Source of the DNA: Clostridia bacterium
GTDB taxonomy: Bacteria; Bacillota_A; Clostridia; Oscillospirales; CAG-272
Assembly (NCBI GenBank): GCA_017466455.1
Contig: JAFTUD010000021.1
Location: forward strand, 9,586 to 73,585
Direction of reading: 5' to 3'
DNA length: 64,000 bases
Under the pieces are notes generated by a model. The model saw only the letters and a program-made list of their open reading frames with translations, did not search any database and was not told where the DNA came from. The translations under genes and the position numbers were made by a program. Positions 43,904 to 55,322 of this stretch are shown here, in pieces (the first letter of the stretch is position 1; the number at the start of each line of letters is the position of its first letter).

Positions 43904-45079
43904 TTACTTTAGGCTTTCAATAAATTGCTCGGCACATCTTGCGCTACGGCTTCCGCGACGAAGGGCAAACGCCTCCGCCCTTACATCAAGCTCTGCCTCG
44001 CTAAGGCTTATGCCGTTTCTCTTTGCCAAGGCGCGCACGATGTCAAGGTAAAGCGCCTTATTTGGCTTTTGGAAGTATACGATGAGTCCAAAGCGCTCCG
44101 ACAGGGAAAGATTTTCCTGAAGGGTGTCGTTTCTATGGACATCATCGCCAACACGGTCCCCGAAGGTTTCCTTGATGATGTGTCTGCGATTTGAGGTTGC
44201 ATAGATTACTGCGTTATCCGCCTTGGCGCTTGCGCTACCCTCAAGGGCTGCCTTAAGCATACTGAAGTTATCATCATTTTTGTTGAATGAAAGGTCATCG
44301 ATGAATATGATAAATTTAAGCGGATTTTCGCTTATTTTTCCCATTACATACGGAAGATAGCAAAGCTGGTCCTTTCTTAACTCAATCAGACGAATACCGC
44401 GATTGAAGAAGTGGTTGGCAACTGCCTTGACGGTTGAGGACTTTCCTGTTCCCGCATCTCCGCAAAGAAGAATGTTTGTGCAGGTCTTTCCCTCGATGAA
44501 TGACATTGTATTATCGACAACGCTTTGTCTTTCCTGCTCATAGCCGACAAATTTTGACATTTCCGTTTTATCCGCGCTGACAATAGGCTCAATAGTCTTA
44601 TCATCGGAGAGGCGGAACATACAGTACGATGAAAAAATTCCGTAGCCGTATTTATCAAGGTTGGCTATTCTGTTTTCGTACTCCCTTGAAAAGTCTATTT
44701 TTTCGGTTACGAAGGGAGATGTGTAGGAAAGCTCCATATCCGAGGCGAAATCCTCGGGGGTGAGCCGAGATAGCTCCTCAAACGCCTTAAGCTCATATTC
44801 GGTCGCGCTTGCGACGCACTCGCTAAGCTCGTGCTTTCCTGCCTTTGCCCTGATATAAACATTTTCGTCCTCAAGGACAAGACGGCACACAAGAGCCGAA
44901 AGTGACGCACCCTGTGTGTATATTTCGTTGACGAAGGATGCGTAGGCTTTTATTTTTTCATCCCTTGTAATTCCGTCCTTACAATAATTTGCAAGGGCGA
45001 CAAGCAGTGGCTTTTCCATAACTCTTGAAAAAACACTGCTCATACAAAGGCGAAGGTAAATTTCTTTTATTTTTGACAT
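43904..45079 (-). CDS. AAA-type ATP-binding protein, DUF815 family
   Basis: The protein has 391 residues. A helical N-terminal half (1-180) precedes an AAA ATPase core with Walker A LCGDAGTGKSSTVKA, Walker B FIIFIDDLSF and sensor-like VIYATSNRRHI. DUF815 proteins are P-loop ATPases of unknown function. It sits between leuB and ilvA on the same strand with a 14-bp gap from leuB, so it is co-transcribed with amino-acid synthesis genes. Nothing in the sequence shows a direct role in that pathway. Confidence 0.9.
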   Translation of the reverse strand: MSKIKEIYLRLCMSSVFSRVMEKPLLVALANYCKDGITRDEKIKAYASFVNEIYTQGASLSALVCRLVLEDENVYIRAKAGKHELSECVASATEYELKAFEELSRLTPEDFASDMELSYTSPFVTEKIDFSREYENRIANLDKYGYGIFSSYCMFRLSDDKTIEPIVSADKTEMSKFVGYEQERQSVVDNTMSFIEGKTCTNILLCGDAGTGKSSTVKAVANHFFNRGIRLIELRKDQLCYLPYVMGKISENPLKFIIFIDDLSFNKNDDNFSMLKAALEGSASAKADNAVIYATSNRRHIIKETFGDRVGDDVHRNDTLQENLSLSERFGLIVYFQKPNKALYLDIVRALAKRNGISLSEAELDVRAEAFALRRGSRSARCAEQFIESLK

Positions 45080-45093
45080 TTTTACACACTCTA

Positions 45094-46161
45094 TCAGATA
45101 TTCTCTAAGATTTTATCGGTGATTTCCTTTGTTCCAAGCGACGGTGCGCCATGAGCGAGGTCGGCTGTGCGGTAGCCTGCCTCAAGCACCTTATCAACTG
45201 CGCTGACAATGGCGTCACTTTCTTTTGTAAGTCCGAAGGAGTAAAGAAGCATCATTGCGCCCGAGAGAATTGTTGCGATTGGGTTTGCCTTATTTTGTCC
45301 TGCAATGTCGGGGGCAGAGCCGTGAATTGGCTCATAAAGACCCTTTGTTGTTTCATTTAGCGATGCAGATGGGAGCATTCCTATTGAGCCTGTAATTTGT
45401 GAAGCCTCATCGGAGAGAATGTCACCGAACATATTTGAGGTAACGATAACATCAAATTGCGCGGGGTTACGAACAAGCTGCATAGCGGCATTGTCAACGA
45501 GCATATCTGTGCATTCAACATCGGGGTATTCGCTTGCTATTTCGTGAACTACCCTTCTCCAAAGGCGTGAGCTTTCAAGCACATTTGCCTTATCAATGCT
45601 GATAAGCTTCTTTCTTCTCTTTCTTGCGCTTTCAAACGCTACTCTTGCAATTCTTTCAATCTCCATACGGGAGTAGCACTCAGTATCGTATGCCTCCTCG
45701 CCGTATTTGCCCTCTCTCATTCCGCGCTCACCAAAGTAAATACCGCCTGTAAGCTCACGGACAATCATAATATCAAAGCCGTTTTCAACTATGTCGGCTC
45801 TAAGTGGGCATTCGCCTTTGAGTGCAGGGTAAAGTTTTGCGGGGCGAAGGTTAGTAAAGAGGTTCATTGCGGAGCGTATGCCAAGAAGCGCCTTTTCGGG
45901 ACGCATATTGCCCGGGAGTGTATCCCATTTCGGTCCGCCAACTGCGCCAAGAAGCACGCTATCTGCCTCAAGACAGCCCTTTACTGTTTCCTCGGGAAGC
46001 GGCATACCGTGCTTATCAATAGCACATCCTCCGATGTCGTACGGTGTGAATGTGAAGGTATGTCCGAATTTTTCGCCTACCGCCTCGAGCACGCGAACTG
46101 CGCTATCAACAATTTCGGGTCCTATTCCGTCACCCTTTAAAAGTGCAATATTCAAGTTCAT
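45094..46161 (-). CDS. leuB: 3-isopropylmalate dehydrogenase
   Basis: From the ATG at 46161 (AGAGGTG upstream) the protein has 355 residues. An in-frame GTG at 46170 is less likely. [14 protein letters not shown], the [12 protein letters not shown] signature of the dehydrogenase, [19 protein letters not shown] and [15 protein letters not shown] are all present. It oxidises and decarboxylates 3-isopropylmalate with NAD. Confidence 0.97.
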   Translation of the reverse strand: MNLNIALLKGDGIGPEIVDSAVRVLEAVGEKFGHTFTFTPYDIGGCAIDKHGMPLPEETVKGCLEADSVLLGAVGGPKWDTLPGNMRPEKALLGIRSAMNLFTNLRPAKLYPALKGECPLRADIVENGFDIMIVRELTGGIYFGERGMREGKYGEEAYDTECYSRMEIERIARVAFESARKRRKKLISIDKANVLESSRLWRRVVHEIASEYPDVECTDMLVDNAAMQLVRNPAQFDVIVTSNMFGDILSDEASQITGSIGMLPSASLNETTKGLYEPIHGSAPDIAGQNKANPIATILSGAMMLLYSFGLTKESDAIVSAVDKVLEAGYRTADLAHGAPSLGTKEITDKILENI

Positions 46162-46173
46162 TTCTCTCACCTC

Positions 46174-46668
46174 TTATTTTATATCGCCCTTGCGAATTGA
46201 CTCAATGAGTCCGCCATTTTGGATTATCTTTTGGATAAACTCGGGGAAGGGCTGAGTTTTGAAGCTTTTTCCTGTTGTACGGTTGTAGATAATACCGTTA
46301 TCAAGGTCTGCCTCGACCTTATCGCCCTCGCTAATTCCTGCAACTGCCTCGGGACATTCAAGAATTGCAAGTCCGATGTTTATGGAGTTGCGGTAGAAAA
46401 TTCTTGCGAAGGTATTGGCGATTACGAGCGAAATTCCGCTTGCCTTAATTGCTATCGGTGCATGCTCTCTTGACGAGCCACAGCCGAAGTTGTCGCCTGC
46501 TACCATAATGTCGCCTGTTTCAACCTTATTTACGAAGTCCTTATCTATATCCTCCATACAGTGAGAGGCAAGCTCGGCATGGTCGCTTGTATTCAGATAT
46601 CTTGCCGGAATGATAACATCGGTATCAACATTATCTCCGTATTTAATTGCTTTTCCTGAAAAATTCAT
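46174..46668 (-). CDS. leuD: 3-isopropylmalate dehydratase small subunit
   Basis: The protein has 164 residues, the short archaeal/clostridial-type Leu[19 protein letters not shown] and [19 protein letters not shown] are the substrate-binding signatures of the aconitase-like swivel domain. It works with the LeuC subunit encoded just upstream. Confidence 0.97.
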   Translation of the reverse strand: MNFSGKAIKYGDNVDTDVIIPARYLNTSDHAELASHCMEDIDKDFVNKVETGDIMVAGDNFGCGSSREHAPIAIKASGISLVIANTFARIFYRNSINIGLAILECPEAVAGISEGDKVEADLDNGIIYNRTTGKSFKTQPFPEFIQKIIQNGGLIESIRKGDIK

Positions 46669-46679
46669 ATTTTGCCTCC

Positions 46680-47945
46680 TTAAAGCTTTCTTGGGTCTGC
46701 GATTTTGCCTGCTATCGCGCTTGCGGCAGCGACTGCAGGAGATGCGAGGTATACCTCACTTGTTACATGGCCCATTCTTCCTACGAAGTTACGATTTGTT
46801 GTTGCTACTGCTCTTTCGCCTGCGGCAAGTATTCCCATATAACCGCCAAGGCAAGGTCCGCAGGTTGGTGTTGAAACGACACAGCCTGCCTCAATAAAGA
46901 TTTTAACAAGACCGTTTTCAATAGCCTTAAGGTAGATATCCTGTGTTGCGGGAATGATGATTGCGCGAACATTTTTCGCAACCCTTTTGCCCTTCAAGAT
47001 CATTGCTGCCTCCTCAATGTCCTTATACTGTCCATTGGTGCAGGAGCCGATTACTACCTGGTCAATTTTTATGTCGTCAATTTGGTCAAAGGTTTTAGTA
47101 TTTTCGGGAAGGTGCGGGAATGCCACGGTTGGCTCAATCTTAGAAAGGTCGATTTCGTAAACCTCATCGTAGTGCGCATCGCTATCTGCCTTGAAGGACA
47201 CGATTTCTCTGTCGCTACGCTCCTTTATGTAGGCAACTGTTTGCTCATCAACCTCGAAAATTCCGTTTTTAGCGCCTGCCTCAATTGCCATATTGCAAAT
47301 TGTAAGGCGGTCATAGATTGTGAGTGAGGAAACGCCCTCGCCAACGAATTCCATTGACTTATAAAGCGCACCGTCAACGCCGATTTTTCCGATTATGTGA
47401 AGGATTACATCCTTACCCGATACATATTTATTAAGCTTGCCTGTGAGAACGAATTTTATAGCTGACGGAACCTTGAACCACGCCTTGCCCGTTGCCATTC
47501 CGCAAGCCATATCGGTTGAGCCTACGCCTGTTGAGAATGCGCCGAGCGCGCCATATGTGCAGGTATGGGAGTCAGCGCCGATAACTACATCTCCGCTTAC
47601 TACAAGTCCCTTTTCGGGAAGGAGCGCATGCTCAATTCCCATTCTTCCTACATCGTAGAAATGAGTTACATTCTTTTCCTCACAAAAGTCACGACACATT
47701 TTGCACTGTGTTGCAGCCTTTATGTCCTTATTTGGGGCAAAATGGTCCATAACCATTGTTACCTTGTCCTTATCGTAAACCTCGCTAACGCCTATTTTGT
47801 CAAATTCCTTGATTGCGACGGGAGAGGTGATGTCGTTTCCCAAAACTCTGTCAAGGCTTACAAGAATAAGCTGACCTGCCTCTACGCTTTCAAGTCCTGC
47901 GTGAGAAGCAAGGATTTTTTGTGTCATTGTCATTGTCATTGGCAT
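46680..47945 (-). CDS. leuC: 3-isopropylmalate dehydratase large subunit
   Basis: From the ATG at 47945 (AAAGGAAA upstream) the protein has 421 residues, matching the short LeuC type that pairs with a 164-residue LeuD. The in-frame TTG 18 bp earlier is part of the ribosome binding region. The iron-sulfur cysteines lie in [10 protein letters not shown] and [13 protein letters not shown]. The enzyme isomerises 2-isopropylmalate to 3-isopropylmalate. Confidence 0.97.
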   Translation of the reverse strand: MPMTMTMTQKILASHAGLESVEAGQLILVSLDRVLGNDITSPVAIKEFDKIGVSEVYDKDKVTMVMDHFAPNKDIKAATQCKMCRDFCEEKNVTHFYDVGRMGIEHALLPEKGLVVSGDVVIGADSHTCTYGALGAFSTGVGSTDMACGMATGKAWFKVPSAIKFVLTGKLNKYVSGKDVILHIIGKIGVDGALYKSMEFVGEGVSSLTIYDRLTICNMAIEAGAKNGIFEVDEQTVAYIKERSDREIVSFKADSDAHYDEVYEIDLSKIEPTVAFPHLPENTKTFDQIDDIKIDQVVIGSCTNGQYKDIEEAAMILKGKRVAKNVRAIIIPATQDIYLKAIENGLVKIFIEAGCVVSTPTCGPCLGGYMGILAAGERAVATTNRNFVGRMGHVTSEVYLASPAVAAASAIAGKIADPRKL

Positions 47946-47971
47946 AATTTTATTTCCTTTCAATCTTAATT

Positions 47972-48035
47972 CATACCAAAGCGCACTAAGCTTTAATGCG
48001 CTTTGGTATGCCCATTACCGCAGTAGCGGTAATGG
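47972..48035 (-). other. two tandem intercistronic hairpins between ilvD and leuC
   Basis: CATACCAAAGCGCA pairs perfectly with TGCGCTTTGGTATG (14 bp, 47972-48010). CCATTACCGC pairs with GCGGTAATGG (10 bp, 48012-48035). Neither is followed by a U-run in the direction of transcription. They are more likely stabilising or processing structures than terminators. Confidence 0.7.
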
Positions 48036-48043
48036 ACTGATTT

Positions 48044-49705
48044 TTATTTGTTAATAATTGCTCCACGGTCAGCCGAGGATACCATCTGCGCATACCTCTT
48101 TAGGTAGCCTGTGATATTTTCCTTACGCTTGATTGGCATTTCTGCCTTTCTTTTTGCGATTTCCTCATCGCTTACCTTAAGCTCAATTTTGTATTCGGGG
48201 ATATTTATGGAGATTATATCTCCGTTCTTTACATAGGCTATCATACCGCCACTTACTGCCTCGGGGGACACATGTCCGATTGACGCGCCACGGGTTGCGC
48301 CCGAGAAGCGTCCGTCGGTGATGAGCGCTACATCCTTATCAAGTCCCATTCCTGCGATTGCCGAGGTTGGGGAGAGCATTTCTCTCATACCCGGTCCGCC
48401 ACTTGGTCCTTCGTAACGGATAACGACTACATCGCCCTTTACGATTTTGCCTGCGTAAATTGCGCTAATTGCCTCCTCCTCGCTCTCGTATACCTTTGCG
48501 GGTCCCTCGTGAACGAGCATTTCGGGGGCTACTGCACTTCTCTTTACTACACAGCCATCGGGGGCAAGGTTACCCTTAAGAACTGCAATTCCGCCTGTTT
48601 TGCTATACGGATTTTCAACTGTCCTTATAACCTCTGTATCAAGGTTTTTAGCATCGGCGATATTTTCGCCAAGGGTTTTTCCTGTGCAGGTCATAACCGA
48701 TGTATCAATAAGTCCGAGCTTTTCAAGCTCCTTTAATACTGCGTATACTCCGCCTGCCTCGTTCAAATCCTCCATATAGGTTGGTCCTGCGGGGGCAAGG
48801 TGGCAAAGGTTCGGTGTTTTTTCGCTGATTGCGTTTACATCATCAAGGTTAAACTCAACTCCGCACTCATTTGCGATTGCCGGCAAGTGAAGCATACTGT
48901 TTGTTGAGCAACCGAGAGCCATATCGGCAGTTATTGCGTTTTTGATTGCAGATGCGGTCATTATATCTCTTGGGCGAATGTTCTTACGAACAAGCTCCAT
49001 AACCTGCATTCCTGCGTGCTTTGCAAGCTCAATTCTTGATGAATATACGGCAGGGATTGTTCCGTTTCCGCGAAGTCCCATACCGAGAACCTCGGTAAGG
49101 CAGTTCATTGAATTTGCGGTATACATACCCGAGCATGAGCCACAGGTTGGGCATACCTTATCAACGAATTCGCAAAGCTTACAGTCGTCAATAGTGCCTG
49201 CCTTATATGAACCAACAGCCTCAAACATTGCGGAGAGTGAGCGTTTTTTGCCGTCTACGCGTCCTGCAAGCATAGGTCCGCCACTTACAAATACGGTGGG
49301 GATATTGAGTCTTGCGCTTGCCATCAGAAGTCCCGGCACATTTTTATCGCAGTTTGGTATCATAACAAGGCCGTCAAAGCCGTGAGCCATTACCATAGCC
49401 TCGGTGGAGTCGGCGATGAGGTCACGGGTAACGAGAGAATATTTCATTCCCACATGACCCATGGCAATACCGTCGCACACTGCAATAGCGGGGAACATTA
49501 CGGGAGTTCCGCCTGCCATTGCGACGCCAAGCTTAACTGCTTGTGTGATTTTATCAAGGTTCATATGTCCCGGTACGATCTCGTTATATGAGCTTACTAT
49601 ACCGATTATTGGGCGGGATAGCTCCTCATTTGTATAGCCGAGCGCCTTATACAGGGAACGGTGCGGGGCATTATGCGCTCCGTCTACTATTGTATCCTTA
49701 ATCAT
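48044..49705 (-). CDS. ilvD: dihydroxy-acid dehydratase
   Basis: The protein has 553 residues. The iron-sulfur ligands lie in [13 protein letters not shown] and [30 protein letters not shown] and the C-terminal [20 protein letters not shown] are family signatures. It dehydrates dihydroxy-isovalerate and dihydroxy-methylvalerate in valine and isoleucine synthesis. It follows ilvC by 14 bp. Confidence 0.98.
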   Translation of the reverse strand: MIKDTIVDGAHNAPHRSLYKALGYTNEELSRPIIGIVSSYNEIVPGHMNLDKITQAVKLGVAMAGGTPVMFPAIAVCDGIAMGHVGMKYSLVTRDLIADSTEAMVMAHGFDGLVMIPNCDKNVPGLLMASARLNIPTVFVSGGPMLAGRVDGKKRSLSAMFEAVGSYKAGTIDDCKLCEFVDKVCPTCGSCSGMYTANSMNCLTEVLGMGLRGNGTIPAVYSSRIELAKHAGMQVMELVRKNIRPRDIMTASAIKNAITADMALGCSTNSMLHLPAIANECGVEFNLDDVNAISEKTPNLCHLAPAGPTYMEDLNEAGGVYAVLKELEKLGLIDTSVMTCTGKTLGENIADAKNLDTEVIRTVENPYSKTGGIAVLKGNLAPDGCVVKRSAVAPEMLVHEGPAKVYESEEEAISAIYAGKIVKGDVVVIRYEGPSGGPGMREMLSPTSAIAGMGLDKDVALITDGRFSGATRGASIGHVSPEAVSGGMIAYVKNGDIISINIPEYKIELKVSDEEIAKRKAEMPIKRKENITGYLKRYAQMVSSADRGAIINK

Positions 49706-49719
49706 TTTTTGCCTCTTAA

Positions 49720-50763
<1,044 letters not shown>

Positions 50764-50818
50764 TTAGCTATATGTTTTTTAATTTTTATTTTTGTTTTTG
50801 CTCGGCTAAGATAAATTC

Positions 50819-51316
50819 TTAGTCAAAAAGTGATGTATTGCCACGCTCAAGAGCGACAATTCCTGTACGGCACATTTCTATTATGCCGAAGGGAATCATC
50901 AGCTTTATAAACGCATCAATCTTAGTTGGGTCGCCTGTTGCCTCAATGCACATTTCATCTGTGGTATAGTCAATAACCTTTGCTCTATATACATCAGCGG
51001 CAGCTAATATATCAGCCCTTGTATCCTTGTCGTATTTTACCTTGATGAGCATAAGCTCACGCTTGATACAGTCCTGCTCAAGAACATCAACCTTCTTAAC
51101 ATTATGAAGCTTTCTTAGCTGGTTTATAAGCTGTTCTCTCGCGTAGCCGTCACCGCTTAGGCAAATTGTTATACGGGAGTATTCAGGGCGCTCGGTTTCT
51201 CCAACGGTGAGGGCATCAATATTGAAGCCACGCCTTGTAAACATGCTTGTTACTCTTGTAAGAACACCGAACTTGTTGTCAACATATACGGCAATTACGA
51301 ATCTATTATCCTTCAT
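50819..51316 (-). CDS. ilvN: acetolactate synthase small (regulatory) subunit
   Basis: The protein has 165 residues: an N-terminal ACT domain (VIAVYVDNKFGVLTRVTSMF, residues 6-25) and a C-terminal ALS_ss domain. It stimulates the catalytic subunit and gives valine feedback inhibition. It starts 11 bp after ilvB. Confidence 0.96.
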   Translation of the reverse strand: MKDNRFVIAVYVDNKFGVLTRVTSMFTRRGFNIDALTVGETERPEYSRITICLSGDGYAREQLINQLRKLHNVKKVDVLEQDCIKRELMLIKVKYDKDTRADILAAADVYRAKVIDYTTDEMCIEATGDPTKIDAFIKLMIPFGIIEMCRTGIVALERGNTSLFD

Positions 51317-51327
51317 CTCTTGCCTCC

Positions 51328-53013
51328 TTATTTCTTTGTATTAGTGATGATGTCATCAATAGCACCGCCAGGGGGGAGCATTGGAAGAACAAATTCATCC
51401 TTATCAATGATTGTATCAATTACAACGGTTTGTCCGCTTGCAACCGCCTTTTTAAACGCTTGCTCAAATTCATCCTGTGTGGTTGCGCGATAGCCTACTG
51501 CGCCGAACGCCTCGGCAAGCTTTACAAAATCGGTCTTGCGCTCGGTAAGGACTGTATTTGAATATCTTGCGCCGAAGAAGAGCGTTTGCCATTGGCGCAC
51601 CATTCCGAGAACTCCGTTATTTATAAGAACGATTACTACTGGAATATTGTGGGAAACGGCTGTCGCAAGCTCATTCAGGTTCATACCGAAGCTACCGTCG
51701 CCTGTGATAAGCACGGTGGTATCGCCCGTTGCGACCCTTGCACCGATTGCGGCGCCAAGACCGAAGCCCATTGTGCCGAGTCCTCCGCTTGATACGAAGC
51801 GCCTTACATTATCAAACTTGACATATTGAGCAGTCCACATCTGATGCTGTCCTACATCGGTTGCGATAACTGTATTTTTTGGCTTATTTGCATTTATTAC
51901 ATCAAAGATTTTCTTAGGGGTAAGAGCATCACCTGAGGCATCGGCAATTTCCTTTTCAAAGCCTGCCTCATCAGCCTTTAGCTCATCTACTCTTTTCATC
52001 CACTCGGGATTTTGCTTTTTCTCACAGCCCTTTGCAATTTCCATAAAGGAATGCTCAACATCTCCAACTATTCCGCAGTCAACCTTGACATTTTTATTGA
52101 TTTCGGAGAAGTCGGGGTCAAGCTGAATTATTTTGCTATTTTTAGCAAATTTAGACACATTACCCGTTGCGCGGTCGCTAAATCTTACGCCAACGCCGAT
52201 TATGAGGTCTGCCTCGTTTTGCGCCATTGACGATGCGTAATGTCCGTGCATTCCCTGCATGCCGAGAAATCTCTCACATCCGTCGGGGATTGCGGAAAGA
52301 CCCATAAAGGTACAGCCGATGCAGGCATCAATTTTATTTGCAAGCTCTATAATCTCATCGCCAAGTCCAAGACCTGCCGCGCCGCCGCCTATGTAAATAT
52401 ATGGCTTTTTAGACTCGTTTACGAGCTTGATTGCCTCGGCGATTTTATCGGGGTTGCCCTTTGGCAGTGGGATTTTCGGAGCTATGTCCTGTGGCTCATA
52501 ATCGTAGGTTGCCACCTGAACATCCTTTGGAACATCTACGAGAACGGGACCCGGTCTGCCTGATTTTGCAATTGAGAATGCCTCTCTTATGCTATCGGCG
52601 AGGTCCTCTATCCTGTTTACGAAATAGTTATGCTTGGTTATCGGAAGGGTAATTCCTGTTATATCAATCTCCTGGAAGCTATCCTTACCGATTAGCGAGC
52701 AAGGAACATTTCCCGTGATTGCAACAAGTGGGATTGAGTCAAGCATTGCGGTTGCAATACCCGTTACAAGGTTTGTAGCGCCGGGACCTGAGGTTGCGAT
52801 GCACACGCCAACCTTACCCGTTGCTCTTGAATATCCGTCGGCTGCGTGGGCTGCGCCCTGCTCATGCGCGGTCAGGATATGGTTTATTTTATCACTATCC
52901 TTATGGAGTGCGTCATAGATGTTGATTACCTGTCCGCCCGGATATCCGAACACATCGGTAACGCCCTGCTCTATAAGGGTTTTTATGATGATTTCTGCTC
53001 CTGTTAATTTCAT
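51328..53013 (-). CDS. ilvB: acetolactate synthase large (catalytic) subunit
   Basis: The protein has 561 residues and is thiamine-diphosphate dependent. The catalytic glutamate is Glu51 in LTAHEQGAAHAADGYSR. The ThDP/magnesium motif GDGSFGMNLNELATA and the following VIVLINNG lie near residues 440-470. The FAD-binding middle domain is present. It forms acetolactate from pyruvate, or acetohydroxybutyrate with 2-oxobutyrate. Confidence 0.98.
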   Translation of the reverse strand: MKLTGAEIIIKTLIEQGVTDVFGYPGGQVINIYDALHKDSDKINHILTAHEQGAAHAADGYSRATGKVGVCIATSGPGATNLVTGIATAMLDSIPLVAITGNVPCSLIGKDSFQEIDITGITLPITKHNYFVNRIEDLADSIREAFSIAKSGRPGPVLVDVPKDVQVATYDYEPQDIAPKIPLPKGNPDKIAEAIKLVNESKKPYIYIGGGAAGLGLGDEIIELANKIDACIGCTFMGLSAIPDGCERFLGMQGMHGHYASSMAQNEADLIIGVGVRFSDRATGNVSKFAKNSKIIQLDPDFSEINKNVKVDCGIVGDVEHSFMEIAKGCEKKQNPEWMKRVDELKADEAGFEKEIADASGDALTPKKIFDVINANKPKNTVIATDVGQHQMWTAQYVKFDNVRRFVSSGGLGTMGFGLGAAIGARVATGDTTVLITGDGSFGMNLNELATAVSHNIPVVIVLINNGVLGMVRQWQTLFFGARYSNTVLTERKTDFVKLAEAFGAVGYRATTQDEFEQAFKKAVASGQTVVIDTIIDKDEFVLPMLPPGGAIDDIITNTKK

Positions 53014-53029
53014 CTGTGTTTTCTCCTTA

Positions 53030-54694
53030 TTATTTAGAAAGCATAATGTTTACTGCACTGACAAGTGCCTTGATAGAGGAACGGCTGATATCGCTACTAA
53101 TTCCTGTACCCCAGTAGGTTTTGCCATCGCTTGCTATGCTAACATATGAGGCTGCCCTTGAGCTTGTGGTTTCCTCAATAGCGTGCTGGGTATAGCTTTC
53201 AAGCGTATATTCCTTGCCGATTACCTGCTTTATTGCGTTGCTTACGCAGTCAAGACGACCGTTTCCGCTTGTTCTGACCGTTGTTTCAACCCCGTTATAT
53301 TGGATTGTGATAAATCCGTCAATGTCGGCATCGTCAATATGGTCATTATATGTTGCGTTTACGACCCTTACTGTGCTTGTGATATTTACGAAGTCACGCA
53401 TAAAGATATCGTAGACCTCAGTGGGCTGAAGTTCCCTATGCTCATGGTCGGAAATGCTCTTTACATGGTAGCCAAACGCCTCACGCATTTTGGGTGGAAG
53501 GTTGAGCTTGAACTGAGTTTCCATAATGTAGCCTATTCCGCCCTTGCCCGATTGAGAGTTGATACGGATAACATCAGCCTCGTAAACTCTGCCGACATCG
53601 GTCGGGTCGATGGGAAGATACGGAACTGTCCATTTGATGTCCTTGCCCTCTCTGAACTTCATTCCCTTTGCGATTGCGTCCTGATGTGAGCCACTGAATG
53701 CGGCAAATACAAGCTGTCCGCTATATGGCTGTCTTTCATAGACATGCATTCTTGTAACCTTTTCATAAACCCTTGTAATTTCGGGAAGGTTTGTAAAATC
53801 AAGTCCCGGGTCAATGCCCTGTGAGAACATATTGAGCGCAAGGGTGATTATATCGACATTTCCTGTCCTCTCACCGTTGCCGAAAAGTGTGCCTTCAATT
53901 CTGTCTCCGCCTGCCAAAAGACCAAGCTCACTATCGGCGATAGCGCAGCCGCGGTCATTGTGGGGGTGGAGTGAAATGATTACATTCTCTCGGTTGAGAA
54001 GATTTTTGTGCATATATTCTACTTGGTTGGCGTAGACATGAGGCATTGAGTGGGATACGGTGACGGGAAGGTTGATTATGACCTTATCATCGGGCGTTGG
54101 CTCCCAAATCTTGATAACCTCATTACTGATTTCGGCAGCAAATTCAGGCTCTGTTCCTGTGAAGCTTTCGGGTGAGTATTCAAAGGTGATTTTGCCCCTT
54201 GCCTTCTTCTTATATTCCTTACAAAGCTTAGCGCCGAAGGTTGCGATATCAATTATTTCCTGCTTGCTCCTTTTGAACACCTGCTCTCTTTGAGCGACTG
54301 ATGTGGAGTTATAGAGGTGGACAACTGCGTGCTTTGCGCCGTCAATTGCCTCAAAGGTTTTTGCAATTATATGCTCTCTTGACTGTGTGAGAACCTGAAT
54401 TGTTACATCATCGGGAATAAGATTTTGCTCAATTATAGTTCTGCAAAATTCGTATTCGGTTTCAGATGCGGCAGGAAATCCTACCTCAATTTCCTTAAAG
54501 CCGACCTTACAAAGGAGCTTGAAAAATTCAAGCTTTTCCTCAAGGCTCATAGGAATTATAAGCGCTTGGTTTCCGTCGCGAAGGTCAACGCTACACCACA
54601 TTGGTGGCTTGTCTATACAGTCCTTCTTGACCCAGTCCATGCTCACACCGCTTGGTGAGAAAAATTGTTTTGTGTACTTTTGATAGCCCTTCAT
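53030..54694 (-). CDS. leuA: 2-isopropylmalate synthase, long (LeuA2/fungal-like) type
   Basis: The protein has 554 residues. The catalytic barrel holds the metal site SVDLRDGNQAL (Arg39-Asp40) and SLHPHNDRGCA. A linker leads to the C-terminal leucine-sensing dimer domain (about 430-554). WCSVDLRDGNQALI near the N-terminus and the overall length assign it to the longer LeuA2 class. It condenses 2-oxoisovalerate with acetyl-CoA. It is the first gene behind the leucine T-box, so it responds both to leucine (enzyme level) and to uncharged tRNA-Leu (transcription). Confidence 0.97.
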   Translation of the reverse strand: MKGYQKYTKQFFSPSGVSMDWVKKDCIDKPPMWCSVDLRDGNQALIIPMSLEEKLEFFKLLCKVGFKEIEVGFPAASETEYEFCRTIIEQNLIPDDVTIQVLTQSREHIIAKTFEAIDGAKHAVVHLYNSTSVAQREQVFKRSKQEIIDIATFGAKLCKEYKKKARGKITFEYSPESFTGTEPEFAAEISNEVIKIWEPTPDDKVIINLPVTVSHSMPHVYANQVEYMHKNLLNRENVIISLHPHNDRGCAIADSELGLLAGGDRIEGTLFGNGERTGNVDIITLALNMFSQGIDPGLDFTNLPEITRVYEKVTRMHVYERQPYSGQLVFAAFSGSHQDAIAKGMKFREGKDIKWTVPYLPIDPTDVGRVYEADVIRINSQSGKGGIGYIMETQFKLNLPPKMREAFGYHVKSISDHEHRELQPTEVYDIFMRDFVNITSTVRVVNATYNDHIDDADIDGFITIQYNGVETTVRTSGNGRLDCVSNAIKQVIGKEYTLESYTQHAIEETTSSRAASYVSIASDGKTYWGTGISSDISRSSIKALVSAVNIMLSK

Positions 54695-54767
54695 AAAATA
54701 ATCCTTTCTGTCTTCCCTTAAGGCACAAGGGTTAGTTCATTTTTGGGTTGCACAAGGGTATGAAAAC

Positions 54768-54807
54768 AAAAAAGTCCCTTTTACGCAACCTCTTGCATAA
54801 AAGAGAC
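54768..54807 (-). terminator. T-box-controlled terminator
   Basis: GTCTCTTTTATGCAA pairs with TTGCGTAAAAGGGAC (15 bp including two G-U pairs) and is followed by TTTTTT. It overlaps the 3' side of the T-box antiterminator region. Confidence 0.9.
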
Positions 54808-55030
54808 GAGGTCTTCCCCGTGGTACCACTCTTATTGGCTCTACGCCCACTCATTGCCTATCAGCAATTTTCTCTGTAACGGGAGTGCCCGTCCAAATCT
54901 ACTCGGCTTTCCTTTCGGTTGGAGGCTCGGGGATGAGGTATATTTCATCTACCGCTATCGGCTCACACCATCTGCCGACTCTCTGAAAAACGATACGGTG
55001 AATTTTGTTCCCTTCAACGCTTTTAAAAAT
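54808..55030 (-). promoter_or_regulatory. T-box riboswitch, leucine specifier CUC
   Basis: The leader carries the T-box consensus AGTGGTACCACGG (complement of 54818-54830) and an upstream Stem I with the AGAGAGTCGG and GAGCCGATAGCGGTAG segments. The specifier-loop stretch TACCTCATCC contains CUC (complement of 54935-54937), a leucine codon, in the expected position. Uncharged tRNA-Leu would stabilise the antiterminator and let transcription continue into leuA and the ten genes that follow. The specifier reading comes from manual alignment only. Confidence 0.9.
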
Positions 55031-55039
55031 ATATTATAT

Positions 55040-55068
55040 ATTCTATATTACCGAAATGCTTTTGTCAA
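55040..55068 (-). promoter_or_regulatory. promoter of the leu-ilv operon
   Basis: TTGACA (complement of 55063-55068) and TAGAAT (complement of 55040-55045) have 17-bp spacing, placed just before Stem I of the T-box. Confidence 0.88.
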
Positions 55069-55265
55069 TAGATTTTTGCAAATTTTTTGAAAAATTTTAT
55101 CAATTTAATGCGATAAAGTATTTTATGGAAATTTGATTATTAAAATATTCATATTTTATTCATAAAATCGAGTATAATTTGAGTGTGGCTGAATTTGGAG
55201 CTTTTTGGGATATAAGGGATAGTGAAATTACTTGATGTCTTTATTAAGTCAACAAGCTAAAAGCA

Positions 55266-55306
55266 ACGGGCAAGATAAGGAAAATTCCTTTTCTTGCCCG
55301 TTTTTT
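55266..55306. terminator. strong hairpin terminator between ilvE and the leu-ilv promoter
   Basis: ACGGGCAAGA pairs with TCTTGCCCGT. The better U-run (TTTTTTGTTTTT) is on the plus strand. The minus strand, where ilvE ends 17 bp away, has TGCTTTT. It may serve ilvE and an unidentified plus-strand transcript. Confidence 0.8.
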
Positions 55307-55322
55307 GTTTTTATGATGAGGA

